9,744 bases of DNA from DATHBD01 sp035296325 (GTDB taxonomy: Bacteria; Actinomycetota; Actinomycetes; Mycobacteriales; Micromonosporaceae): assembly GCA_035296325.1 (NCBI GenBank), contig DATHBD010000056.1, positions 1-9,744 of the forward strand, read 5' to 3'. The position numbers and the translations under genes were made by a program. Under the pieces are notes generated by a model. The model ran no database searches, was not told the DNA's origin, and was given only the letters and a program-made list of their open reading frames with translations. The stretch's first letter is position 1; every line of letters starts with the position of its first letter. Below are positions 1-7,140 of this stretch, in pieces.

Positions 1-1
1 G

Positions 2-3000
2 GCGGGCGGCTCGTTCACCGTCACCGCGACCTCCACCGACACCCAGTCCGGGATCGCCTCCTACCAGTACCCCAACTTCGGCACCGGCTGGAGCGTCCCG
101 AGCACCACCAACACCAACACCTACACCTGGACCGTCAACCCCGCGGTCCCCACCCCCGCCGCGCAGAACGTCACCGCCACCGACAACGCCGGACGGGTCT
201 CCGCCCCCGCCAGCTTCTCCACAGTCCCCGACCCGACCGCACCCACCGGCGGCAGTGTGAGCCACCTCAACGGCTCCACCGCCAGCAGGTCGATCACCGT
301 CACCTTCACCAACGGCACCGACAGCGGCTCCGGACTCAACCTCACGTCGAGGCGGCTGAGTCGCAGCGCACAGCCTCTGGTCAACGGCCTCTGCACCGGA
401 ACCATCACGGTCCTCACCATCTCCAACGTCACCAGCCCCTACACCGACACCACCGTCACCAACGGCACGTGCTACTGGTACCAGTACGCGATAGCCGACA
501 ACGTCGGCAACACCGCGGTCTGGAGCAGCAACAGCGTCGCGAAGGTCGACTACGCCACCGCCGTGAACGCGACCACGAGCCTGGTGGGCCACTGGCGTCT
601 CGGCGAACCCGCGATCTCGTCCTCCGACAACTTCACCGACCCGGCCGGCACGGTCCTGGCCAGCCACACCTCGCAGACCCGGACGACGTGGGCACGCAGG
701 ACCGGCGACGCGATCACCGCCGTGATCACCCCGTCCGGCAAGGTGCGGCGCAACGGCCTGGGCAACGTCACGTACTACACGTCCGGCGTTCCGACGTCGG
801 CGGACTACCTCGTCGAGGCCGACCTGAACTACCAGACGGCGATCGCCGGGAACTTCGCCGGCGTCGTCGGGCGGCTCGACCCGGCCAGCGGCAACTACTA
901 CACCGCCGGCTACGACGGCACGTCCTTCCGGCTCCGGAAGAGCGTCGGTGGCGTCCTGACCGACATCGGCACCCCGTACGACCAGAATCTTGACTTCGGC
1001 TTCACCTATCGCTTCGGCCTGGACATGACCGGCTCGACGATCCGACTGGTCGTCGACGGGAAGACGGGGGGCTCCGTCGTCGACACCGGCATCACCGCGG
1101 CCGGGCGGGCCGGCGTGCATTTCAGCAACGCGACGAACGCCGCCTCGGACACCACCGGGATGCTCCTCGACGAGTTGGAGGTGTCCCACCAGGCGCGCGA
1201 CGAGAAGGGGCTCAACCCCGGTGACTACCACCGGGGCCCGCAGTTGGGCGCCGCCGGGGCGTTGACCGACAACACCGCCGCGCAGTTCGACGGCGCCAAT
1301 GACTCCCTGCTGATTCCGACGGAGACGAACATTCCGAAGGGCGCCGCGCCACGCACCGTGGAGACGTGGTTCAGGACGCCGGGCGTCGCGCTCCACCAGG
1401 ACCGGCAGGTGCTGTTTAGCTACGGCCAGTTCGCCACGAACGTGCTGTTCTCCGCGTGGATCGAGCCCGGGGGCACGCAGCTCACGTTCGGCGGAGGCCG
1501 CGCCGTTGCGAACCGGACGTTCACCTTCCCGAGTAACGTCAACGACAACCGCTGGCACCACTTCGCCATCACCTACAACGGCAGTGCGCTCGCGATGTAC
1601 GTCGACGGGGTCGCCGGCACGGGCGGCAGCTCGCCCATCGCCTTGAACACCTTGAACTCCGCCTCTGGCATAACGGTCGGCCGCTGGACTCCCAACTCGA
1701 AGAACCTGAACGACGGCTACTTCAACGGAGCGCTCGACGAGCTGGCGATCTACAACGACGCCATGACGCCCACGACGGTGCTGGAGCACTACAGCTTCCT
1801 GCAGCAGGGTCCGGTCGGCGGATCGGTCGACGTGACCGGCCTCACCCCTGAGCGCTTCGCCACCCCCACCGCACTGACCATCGCGCTCAACAAGGGGACC
1901 GACGCCGACGGCGTCGCCCCGACCGGCGCGCTGCTCTACCGTGCGAACGGCACCCTGGACTCGGCCGGCACCTGCTCGGGCTGGACTCCGTACCTGCTGC
2001 TCGACGGGCCCGCCGACGCGGCCACGAAGAGCGACACGATCCCGAACACGTCGGCGTGCTACCGGTACCAGTACGTCGTCGCCGACAACTTCGGTGGGCA
2101 GACCACCTACCTCAGCGGTGAGATCAGAGTCGACACCAGGCCGCCGGAGACCAGCCAGTATGACGCGACGGTCAAGGCCACCGCCGGATTGGCCGGCTAC
2201 TGGCGCCTCGGCGAGACGCTCGTCTTCAACGACACCTTCACCGACTTCCAGAGCACCTCGCTGGGGGCACACAAGAGCGACAGCGGCGGGTCGTGGACGC
2301 TGCGCGTCGCGGACCACATCGGTGCGAGCATCAACAGCACCGGAAACCTCTACCACAACAACATCGGCGGGACCGTCTACTACACCAACCCTGCCCCGAC
2401 CACCGCGAACTACCTCGTCGAGGCCGACGTCATCGCCAAGTCCGCCACCACTACACACATCGCCGGCGTCGTCGGCCGGCTCGACTCTGCCGGCACCGGC
2501 GACGGCACGTTCTACACGGCCAGATACAACTCCACCGGCACCCCGCGGTGGGAGCTGGGCAAGGTCGTCAACGGCACGTCGACCGCCCTGGGCACCGCAT
2601 CGGCTGAGACGCTGACGATCGGCCGGGCCTACCGACTCGGGCTCGACATGTCCGGCTCGACCATCCGGCTGCTGGTCGACGGCGTGGTACGCACCTCGGC
2701 CACCGACAACGATCCCAGCCTTACCGCAGCCGGGAGGGCGGGTGTCCGCTTCGCCAGCACCACGGCCTTCGACGTCCAAACCACCGGTGTGCAGCTGGAC
2801 AACTTCCGGGTCGCCAGCGGGCCGCTGACGGACGCCCGCAACATCTCACACGGCGTGTACCGCGCTACCGGCGTGACGTTGGGTGTACCGGGCGCGCTCG
2901 TCGGCTCCCGCAACACCGCTGTGGCGCTCAACGGCTCAGCGGGGCACGGCTTCATCCCCGCCAATGCCGCGCTGACCGTGAACAGCACGTTCTCCGTGGA

Positions 3001-3412
3001 AGCGTGGGTCAAGCGCGGCACCCTCGGCACCACGCAGACCATCATGTACAAGGGCCCCAACGGACTCTGGTGGCGGTTCGACGCCGACAACAAGCTGGGC
3101 CTCTACACCGGCAGCGGCCAACTGATCTTCAAGTCCAACGCGATCCTGACCGACACCACGGCATTCCACCACTATGTGTTCACGTACACGAATGTGCCTT
3201 CCATCTCTGTCGCCCTGTACGTCGACGGCGTCAGCGTCGCCGGCACCGCCGGCGCCCACACCCCGCCCACCGACAGCGGCCAGGCGATGTACATCGGATC
3301 CAAGGCCGCCTTGGACTACTTCAACGGCACCCTCGATGAGGTTGCCCTCTACAACACGGTGATGCCGCTGGCCACCGTGACCAACCACTACAACAAGGGT
3401 CGCGGCAACTAG
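2..3412 (+). CDS. Giant secreted adhesin-like protein, Ig-like plus LamG-like modules (C-terminal part; start off the left edge)
   Basis: The frame is open from base 2 to the TAG at 3410-3412, giving 1136 residues; the GTG at 257 is internal because the same frame carries good protein upstream. Numbered from base 2, residues 1-80 are an Ig/fibronectin-like beta domain ending in a typical ATDNAGRVSAP strand. Two long modules follow (81-603 and 604-1136), each an Ig-like unit with one Cys pair, then a LamG/concanavalin A-like domain split by an inserted beta-rich domain. LamG hallmarks are GHWRLGE and GYWRLGE at the start, TVETWF and FSVEAWV, RWHHFAITYNGS, LYVDGV, and FNGALDELAIYN and FNGTLDEVALYN near the ends. 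There is no LPXTG, C-terminal membrane helix or catalytic motif. Such domains usually bind glycans or proteins outside the cell. Because the Ig unit matches that of the prepilin fusion at 8851, I infer that the missing N-terminus is an I-type prepilin. It is followed 78 bp later by a GspJ-like gene. A free secreted protein remains possible. Confidence 0.9.
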   Translation, partial: AGGSFTVTATSTDTQSGIASYQYPNFGTGWSVPSTTNTNTYTWTVNPAVPTPAAQNVTATDNAGRVSAPASFSTVPDPTAPTGGSVSHLNGSTASRSITVTFTNGTDSGSGLNLTSRRLSRSAQPLVNGLCTGTITVLTISNVTSPYTDTTVTNGTCYWYQYAIADNVGNTAVWSSNSVAKVDYATAVNATTSLVGHWRLGEPAISSSDNFTDPAGTVLASHTSQTRTTWARRTGDAITAVITPSGKVRRNGLGNVTYYTSGVPTSADYLVEADLNYQTAIAGNFAGVVGRLDPASGNYYTAGYDGTSFRLRKSVGGVLTDIGTPYDQNLDFGFTYRFGLDMTGSTIRLVVDGKTGGSVVDTGITAAGRAGVHFSNATNAASDTTGMLLDELEVSHQARDEKGLNPGDYHRGPQLGAAGALTDNTAAQFDGANDSLLIPTETNIPKGAAPRTVETWFRTPGVALHQDRQVLFSYGQFATNVLFSAWIEPGGTQLTFGGGRAVANRTFTFPSNVNDNRWHHFAITYNGSALAMYVDGVAGTGGSSPIALNTLNSASGITVGRWTPNSKNLNDGYFNGALDELAIYNDAMTPTTVLEHYSFLQQGPVGGSVDVTGLTPERFATPTALTIALNKGTDADGVAPTGALLYRANGTLDSAGTCSGWTPYLLLDGPADAATKSDTIPNTSACYRYQYVVADNFGGQTTYLSGEIRVDTRPPETSQYDATVKATAGLAGYWRLGETLVFNDTFTDFQSTSLGAHKSDSGGSWTLRVADHIGASINSTGNLYHNNIGGTVYYTNPAPTTANYLVEADVIAKSATTTHIAGVVGRLDSAGTGDGTFYTARYNSTGTPRWELGKVVNGTSTALGTASAETLTIGRAYRLGLDMSGSTIRLLVDGVVRTSATDNDPSLTAAGRAGVRFASTTAFDVQTTGVQLDNFRVASGPLTDARNISHGVYRATGVTLGVPGALVGSRNTAVALNGSAGHGFIPANAALTVNSTFSVEAWVKRGTLGTTQTIMYKGPNGLWWRFDADNKLGLYTGSGQLIFKSNAILTDTTAFHHYVFTYTNVPSISVALYVDGVSVAGTAGAHTPPTDSGQAMYIGSKAALDYFNGTLDEVALYNTVMPLATVTNHYNKGRGN
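242..1810 (+). repeat. Long protein module A: Ig-like unit plus split LamG
   Basis: This is the first of two roughly 1.6-kb coding modules in the same gene. It starts at PTGGSV and ends after the LamG close (FNGALDELAIYN, then LEHY). The Ig-like part (about 242-556) has one Cys pair, in GLCTG and NGTCYWYQY. The LamG opens at 572-607 (SLVGHWRLGE), is interrupted, and resumes at about 1223 with GPQLGAAGALTDNTAAQFDG. Module B repeats this order domain by domain. The two copies are well diverged, but one block (804-823 and 2409-2428) is identical over 20 bases, encoding YLVEAD and flanking bases. The copies most likely arose by an old intragenic duplication. Confidence 0.8.
611..1192 (+). other. 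Beta-rich domain inserted in LamG-like domain A
   Basis: The segment starts near SSSDNFTDPAG and ends at LLDELEVS. It falls between the first LamG strand (GHWRLGE) and the strand that normally follows it closely (GPQLGAAGALTDNTAAQFDG). Landmarks shared with the second insert are NFTD/TFTD, a YYT strand, YLVEAD, AGVVGRLD, YRFGLDMTGSTIRLVVDG, AAGRAGVHF and a closing LLDELEV. The pattern is that of another concanavalin A-like jelly roll, of the sort seen in sugar-binding or DUF1080-type folds, so this may be one jelly roll nested in another. The fold is inferred from strand pattern only; boundaries are good to about ten residues. Confidence 0.6.
1811..3409 (+). repeat. Long protein module B: Ig-like unit plus split LamG
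   Basis: This is the second copy of the module and the end of the protein. It opens with PVGGSVDVTGL; the Ig-like unit contains LNKGTDADGV, YRANGTLDSAGTCSG and SACYRYQYVVADN. The LamG starts at GYWRLGE (about 2195-2215), is interrupted by the second inserted domain, and resumes at VYRATGVTLGVPGALVGSRN. It ends with FNGTLDEVALYN, VTNHYNKGRGN and the stop. The LNKGT and NGTCSG segments recur in the prepilin fusion at 8851, which ties this gene to the pilin genes. Confidence 0.8.
2222..2827 (+). other. Beta-rich domain inserted in LamG-like domain B
   Basis: This is the second copy of the inserted domain, at the same point of the LamG fold, directly after GYWRLGE. It runs from about VFNDTFTDFQS to VQLDNFRVAS. 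It shares with copy 1 the YYT strand, YLVEAD, AGVVGRLD, YRLGLDMSGSTIRLLVDG and AAGRAGVRF. LamG resumes at VYRATGVTLGVPGAL. Finding the insert at the same position in both modules argues that it entered before the module was duplicated and is not an annotation accident. Confidence 0.6.
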
Positions 3413-3452
3413 CGCCGAGACCATCACTCCCGCACGACACCAGGAGCATGAC

Positions 3453-3494
3453 GTGACCGCCCTCGACAAAACCAAGCAGGACATCTCGCGATGA
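3453..3494 (+). CDS. Possible 13-codon leader ORF coupled to the next gene
   Basis: A GTG at 3453 lies 6 nt after CAGGAG (3441-3446), the best ribosome-binding sequence in this gap. It opens a 13-codon frame (peptide MTALDKTKQDISR) whose TGA overlaps the ATG of the next gene as ATGA at 3491-3494. That layout would feed ribosomes into the prepilin gene by coupling. The peptide has no recognisable feature, and such a short ORF can arise by chance. The next gene also has its own weaker site (CAGGAC at 3477-3482). Confidence 0.25.
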   Translation: MTALDKTKQDISR

Positions 3495-4219
3495 TCCGTC
3501 GACCGACTGGGAAGCCAGTGACCACAGGCGCCACCGTCCGTCGGCGCGCCCTCCGCCAGCGGGCGAGCCGGGTGCGCGCGACGCTGGACACCGGTGTCAC
3601 GCTGGTCGAGCTGGTGACCTCGATGGCGATCATGGCGGTCGTGGCGGGGACGTTCACCACCGCTGTGGTCCAGATGTTCCGCACCGCGAGCACCACCGAG
3701 GCCGCCGCCGCAGCCCAGTCGCAGGCGAACGTCATCTTCCTGCGGCTCGAGCGGGAACTCCGCTACGCCTCCGGCGTCGCTCCGACCGATCCGGTCCGGC
3801 CCTATGTGGACTACGTGACCGCCAACAACGGCACGGTCACGTGCACCCGGCTGCGGCTGGTCAACAGCGGCACCATCCAGGAGCTCCGTTCCATGTCCTG
3901 GATCCAGGGCGTGGGAGCGACGTCCGACCGCACCTGGACGCGGCTGTTGTCGAACGTCACCGCGAGAGTCCCGTTGACCAGTCTGACGGCACCCTTCATC
4001 ATGCTCCCCGCCACGACGCCCGTCGTGCTCCCCTCCGCGGCACCCACGGGAGCGCCCACGGGAGCGGTCACGGTACTGCAGCGCCTCCGACTCCAACTGG
4101 TGATCGGCTCAGGGACCGGCGGGAACTCGACCTCCAGGATGATGGACATCACGTTCACCGCGATGAACACCGCGCCCACCGCCACGAGCACCGCCGCCTG
4201 CACCAGCGAGGGACTGTGA
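3491..4219 (+). CDS. GspJ/PulJ-like prepilin, copy 1
   Basis: This encodes 242 residues and begins with a long basic leader of 35 residues (eleven Arg, one Lys), then the type IV prepilin site G35 / VTLVE with Glu40 at mature +5. A hydrophobic helix follows to about residue 62. The segment after the helix (IFLRLERELRYASGV) has the RLxxExRYxSG pattern of J-type minor pilins. The globular domain has only two cysteines, C118 and C237, matched in the paralogue at 6454 (C107, C222), so they probably form a disulphide. A proline/alanine stretch with APTGAPTG lies near residues 183-191. The start is ATG 3491; an in-frame TGA at 3449 blocks longer starts. Expected role: a minor pilin in the tip or initiation complex, processed by a prepilin peptidase. 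It is 4 nt upstream of the K-type gene. J-type is my best assignment; the motif alone only says prepilin. Confidence 0.88.
   Translation: MIRRPTGKPVTTGATVRRRALRQRASRVRATLDTGVTLVELVTSMAIMAVVAGTFTTAVVQMFRTASTTEAAAAAQSQANVIFLRLERELRYASGVAPTDPVRPYVDYVTANNGTVTCTRLRLVNSGTIQELRSMSWIQGVGATSDRTWTRLLSNVTARVPLTSLTAPFIMLPATTPVVLPSAAPTGAPTGAVTVLQRLRLQLVIGSGTGGNSTSRMMDITFTAMNTAPTATSTAACTSEGL
4040..4063 (+). repeat. Two tandem 12-bp copies in a Pro/Ala/Thr linker
   Basis: Two 12-bp copies (4040-4051 and 4052-4063) differ at one base and encode APTGAPTG in the GspJ-like protein. The paralogue at 6454 has a different low-complexity stretch at the matching place (GAASPSASSSGADG), so this looks like a variable loop before the last conserved strands. 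Confidence 0.6.
4208..4213 (+). promoter_or_regulatory. Ribosome-binding site GAGGGA that fixes the GTG start at 4224
   Basis: GAGGGA lies inside the last codons of the upstream prepilin gene, 10 nt before GTG 4224. The next in-frame ATG, at 4239, has no such site upstream. This favours the GTG and a basic 15-residue leader. Being inside the upstream coding region, it also suggests coupled translation. Confidence 0.55.
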
Positions 4220-4223
4220 CACC

Positions 4224-5834
4224 GTGACGAACGCACCCATGCCGCGCGGCCGTGCCAGGGACACCGGGTCGATCCCGTTCGCGTTGCTCCTGACCCTCGT
4301 CGGCCTGTCGCTGAGCGCCATGCTGGTGCCGATGGTGCTCAACCAGTTGACCTCCACCCGGGTGGAGGTGCGACGGATCGGTGCGCTCCAGGCAGCACAG
4401 GCCGGTCTGGATGTCGCACTCGGGCAACTGCGGGCGGCGAACAACGGCATCACCGACCTCAACGGGAATCTGGGTGGCGTCGCCGCTGATCTGCCGTGTA
4501 CCGCACTCGACGGGGTCGCCGGCACGGCCGGAAGTGCCCGGTACCGGGTGAAGGTCAACTACTTCTCCTTCAACCCGACCCCGGGCGACTACCTCACCGC
4601 CGGGGGCACGTACGCCGAAAGCTGGATCAGTGCCAACGAACTTCCCTGCACCCCTGCCAGTGCGCCGACGCCAGTTCCCGCATACGCGCTGATCCGCGCG
4701 CAGGGCACCACCGATCCCGCGGTGTCCCTCACCGGCGACGCGTGTCAGCCCAACGTGCGGTGCCTGCGCGCGACCTACACCTTCCGGTCCACCAACGAGA
4801 ACATCCCGGGTGGCCTGATCCGCGTCGTCCCGCTCCCGGGCAAGAAGGACCTCTGCCTGGACGCCGGGGCGGGCCCCTGGACGGCGGAAATGATGGGGGG
4901 CCGTGACCTGAAGGTGGAGCTCTGCGCGCCGGGAAACCCTGCCCAACTGTTCGCCTACAACAAGAACCTGACGCTCACCCTGGTCGCCTCCAAGAGTGAC
5001 GCCCTACCCAGGGGCATGTGCCTGGACGGCCGCGCTCCCCTTTCCTCCGTGCACTTCCACCAGTGCCTGGCACCGAGTGACAGCTTGGACAGCCGAAAGC
5101 TTCAGCAGTGGGCCTTCAGCAGCAAGGTCGCGTTTCTCGGCCTGGACGGCACGTGCTTTCGACTGTCGAGCCCGGACGTGGCGGGCAGCCTGGTGGTCCA
5201 CGACACGACCAGGTGTAACGCCACGTCGGACACCAACGACTCTCGCTTCACTCCCGAGGCGTCCGTTGGCGCTGGGGCGGCCGACTACCCGACCACCGCG
5301 CAGGTCGTCAACTTCCAGCAGTTCGGCCGGTGCCTTGACGTGACCGGGGCGAGAACCACCGCGAGCTACCTCATCGCCTGGCCGTGCAAGCAGACCATGC
5401 CGGTGGACTGGAACCAGAAGTGGGTGCTGCCACCCCAGACAGTCGCCGGCCCGGCCGGCGCCGACGGACTCATCACCACTGTCACCACCGACAACGAGCG
5501 GTACTGCCTGAAGTCACCGGGGTCGATTGTCGCGCCGCCCGCCTGGGTCACCGTCGTATCCTGCCCGGTCGGCGTGGCCGCACCAGCCGGCACGACCTGG
5601 AACGTCACCGCGAACACGGGCGACTACGTGACGAGCTATCGAATCAGGGACAGTACGGTCGGCCAGAGCTACTGCCTCGCCCCGCAAACCGCGGAGGCCG
5701 TCGCCGCCGACCCGCAGGCATACGTGGTCAGCAAGATCGTCCTGCAGACCTGCTCCGACTCAACGCTGCAGAAGTGGAACGCGCCGCCCAACGTGCAGGA
5801 CGCGCAGCCGCTGAAGAACGTCGGCGAGAGGTAG
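4224..5834 (+). CDS. GspK/PilX-like minor pilin with ricin-B-like double beta-trefoil, copy 1
   Basis: This encodes 536 residues. A short basic leader ends at D13-T14-G15, followed by a hydrophobic helix (about 16-38) reading SIPFALLLTLVGLSLSAML. Mature position +5 is Ala20, not Glu, as in K-type tip subunits. Residues 45-200 form a pilin-proximal region with Cys pairs C92/C142 and C174/C180. From 205 on there are six Cys-pair units: 211/234, 266/281, 311/331, 370/388, 428/447 and 484/510. Several begin CLD or CL, and most end in a QxW-like motif (LQQW 293-296, NQKW 397-400, LQKW 515-518). Six units of this kind equal two ricin-B beta-trefoils, a fold that usually binds galactose-type or other sugars. 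Expected role: a lectin-bearing pilus tip subunit. All 16 cysteines are collinear with the paralogue at 7137, and both end in GER. GspK versus PilX cannot be settled by eye. Confidence 0.88.
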   Translation: MTNAPMPRGRARDTGSIPFALLLTLVGLSLSAMLVPMVLNQLTSTRVEVRRIGALQAAQAGLDVALGQLRAANNGITDLNGNLGGVAADLPCTALDGVAGTAGSARYRVKVNYFSFNPTPGDYLTAGGTYAESWISANELPCTPASAPTPVPAYALIRAQGTTDPAVSLTGDACQPNVRCLRATYTFRSTNENIPGGLIRVVPLPGKKDLCLDAGAGPWTAEMMGGRDLKVELCAPGNPAQLFAYNKNLTLTLVASKSDALPRGMCLDGRAPLSSVHFHQCLAPSDSLDSRKLQQWAFSSKVAFLGLDGTCFRLSSPDVAGSLVVHDTTRCNATSDTNDSRFTPEASVGAGAADYPTTAQVVNFQQFGRCLDVTGARTTASYLIAWPCKQTMPVDWNQKWVLPPQTVAGPAGADGLITTVTTDNERYCLKSPGSIVAPPAWVTVVSCPVGVAAPAGTTWNVTANTGDYVTSYRIRDSTVGQSYCLAPQTAEAVAADPQAYVVSKIVLQTCSDSTLQKWNAPPNVQDAQPLKNVGER

Positions 5835-5842
5835 GCAGGGCG

Positions 5843-6457
5843 ATGAGCGTGTCAGGAAAGCGAAGGGTGATCCGGGCTGACGTTCGCCGGTCCGACCGGG
5901 CCGCCGGCTTCACCCTGGTCGAAGTCATCGTGTCCATCGCTCTCATCGGCATCCTGATGACGGCGCTCACCACGTTCTTCGTCAGCACCGTGGTGACCAC
6001 GGATGCGCAGGGATCCCGGCAGACCGCCATCCGGGTCGCCGACGACGCGATGGAGAAGGTCCGGTCGCTCAAGCGCGACACGCTGATCAGCGGCCGCGGG
6101 CCGGGTGCCGTCGACAGCCAATGGAGAACCACGACGGCCGCTATCGGGTCGCACCTCGGCAACATGGCGCCCGCCTACGACGACCGCACCCCGCCGTTGC
6201 CGGCCGCCACGCTGACGACCAGCGCCCTCACGTCACGGGTCAACGGCGTCGACTACCAGCAGCACTGGTTCGTCGGCAGGTGCTGGCAGGTGGTCGGCGG
6301 CGGCGACTGTGCCATCCGGGACGGCGTGCCGTTCCTCAAGGTGGTCGTGGCGGTCACCTGGCCGGAGCGCAACTGCCCCGGCGACTGCACGTTCGTCACC
6401 GCTACCCTGATCAGCTCCGCCGTCGACGAACCCGTGTTCAACCCGGACGCGCCGTGA
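5843..6457 (+). CDS. GspI/V-type prepilin without adhesive tail
   Basis: This encodes 204 residues. A basic 21-residue leader leads to the prepilin site G22 / FTLVE with Glu27 at +5, then the hydrophobic helix VIVSIALIGILMTALTTFF. DDAMEKVRSLK after the helix resembles the AMERVRALK of the gene at 8851. Four cysteines (C147, C156, C178, C182) match C150, C160, C191 and C196 there, in the pattern GxCWQ...GDC...VTW...CPxxCT. The helix-proximal sequence and short size suit an I/V-type minor pilin. The protein ends at DEPVFNPDAP, exactly where the paralogue continues into its Ig-like arm. ATG 5843 is preferred; GTG 5849 is better spaced from CAGGG (5836-5840) and would remove two residues. It overlaps the next gene by 4 bp. 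Confidence 0.88.
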   Translation: MSVSGKRRVIRADVRRSDRAAGFTLVEVIVSIALIGILMTALTTFFVSTVVTTDAQGSRQTAIRVADDAMEKVRSLKRDTLISGRGPGAVDSQWRTTTAAIGSHLGNMAPAYDDRTPPLPAATLTTSALTSRVNGVDYQQHWFVGRCWQVVGGGDCAIRDGVPFLKVVVAVTWPERNCPGDCTFVTATLISSAVDEPVFNPDAP

Positions 6458-7140
6458 GGACCGCCAACGCTTTTCGTCGTCCGCGGCACGGCGACGACTC
6501 CGCGCCCAGCGACGCCGGCATCACCCTGGTGGAACTCGTCGTGGCCATGTCGCTCATGAGCGTCTTTATGATCATGTTCACGGGGGCCATGCTGGGGCTG
6601 TACCGGTCGGCGAACAGCACCGAGGTGACGTCGGCAGCGCAGTCCAACCTCCATGTCGCCTTCAACCGCCTCGACAAGGAGATCCGATACTCCTCGGGCA
6701 TCAGCGTGCCGGCGCGGGTCGGCCCGGACTGGCACGTCGAGTACCTGGTCACCAACACCGGAACAGCGGTCTGCAACGGACTCAGGCTGACCCGGGTCGC
6801 CGGCCAGCCGGGGTGGCAGTTGCAGCAGCGCAGATGGAAGCAGTCCTCGGGCCCGACGGCCGCGACCGCGTGGGCGCCGCTCGCCTCCAACGTGAGCCTG
6901 CTCGTCGCCGGCCGCGACACGGTGGATCCGTTCGTTGTCGTGGTGCCAGGTGCGGCGTCCCCGAGCGCTTCATCGTCTGGTGCCGACGGCAATGCCCAAC
7001 GCCTACGGTTGCGGATGGCGGTCAGTTTCGGCGCCGGTCGTCTCATCGCCACCAAGCAGGTGGACATCGCCTTCAGCGCGCTCAACACGTCGCCGAACAC
7101 CGTAAGCGCCACGGTGTGCATCAACGGGCGCACCCGATGA
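6454..7140 (+). CDS. GspJ/PulJ-like prepilin, copy 2
   Basis: This encodes 228 residues from GTG 6454, which overlaps the upstream stop as GTGA. No clear ribosome-binding site is visible, so translation by re-initiation is likely, and no other start retains the leader. The prepilin site is D20-A21-G22 / ITLVE with Glu27 at +5, and the helix runs to about residue 50. The following segment (AFNRLDKEIRYSSGISVP) is the J-type signature and aligns with IFLRLERELRYASGV of the gene at 3491. Other shared segments are STE/STTE after the helix, CNGLRL/CTRLRL, QRLRLRM/QRLRLQL, and DIAFSALNTSP/DITFTAMNTAP. The two cysteines C107 and C222 match the paralogue. Expected role: a minor pilin of the second tip cassette, between its I and K partners. 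It overlaps the next gene as ATGA. Confidence 0.88.
   Translation: MRTANAFRRPRHGDDSAPSDAGITLVELVVAMSLMSVFMIMFTGAMLGLYRSANSTEVTSAAQSNLHVAFNRLDKEIRYSSGISVPARVGPDWHVEYLVTNTGTAVCNGLRLTRVAGQPGWQLQQRRWKQSSGPTAATAWAPLASNVSLLVAGRDTVDPFVVVVPGAASPSASSSGADGNAQRLRLRMAVSFGAGRLIATKQVDIAFSALNTSPNTVSATVCINGRTR

Noticed and set aside
1941..2615. Plus-strand open frame of 224 codons inside the adhesin gene
   Set aside because: Pro/Arg/Thr/Ser-rich out-of-frame translation of the adhesin, without domain signals.
257..3412. Gene start at GTG 257 for the large adhesin-like protein
   Set aside because: The frame continues upstream to base 2 with Ig-like protein sequence, and no ribosome site precedes 257; the GTG is an internal Val.
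3448..3456. ATG ACG TGA as a start in the 78-bp gap
   Set aside because: Only two codons, and 1 nt from the CAGGAG site, too close for initiation.
3413..3490. Promoter or terminator between the adhesin and the first J gene
   Set aside because: No convincing -10/-35 pair and no stable hairpin with a T run was found by eye.
2936..4096. Long minus-strand open frame (386 codons) across the adhesin end and the first J gene
   Set aside because: Arg/Gly/His-rich composition typical of a GC-rich antisense shadow; it crosses two well-supported + strand genes.
5384..5842. N-terminal extension of the I-type prepilin upstream of ATG 5843
   Set aside because: It overlaps the lectin pilin gene in another frame, is Arg-rich, and would place about 150 residues before the prepilin leader.
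6813..7136. N-terminal extension of the second lectin pilin upstream of ATG 7137
   Set aside because: It overlaps the J gene in another frame; the ATGA overlap and basic leader mark 7137 as the start.
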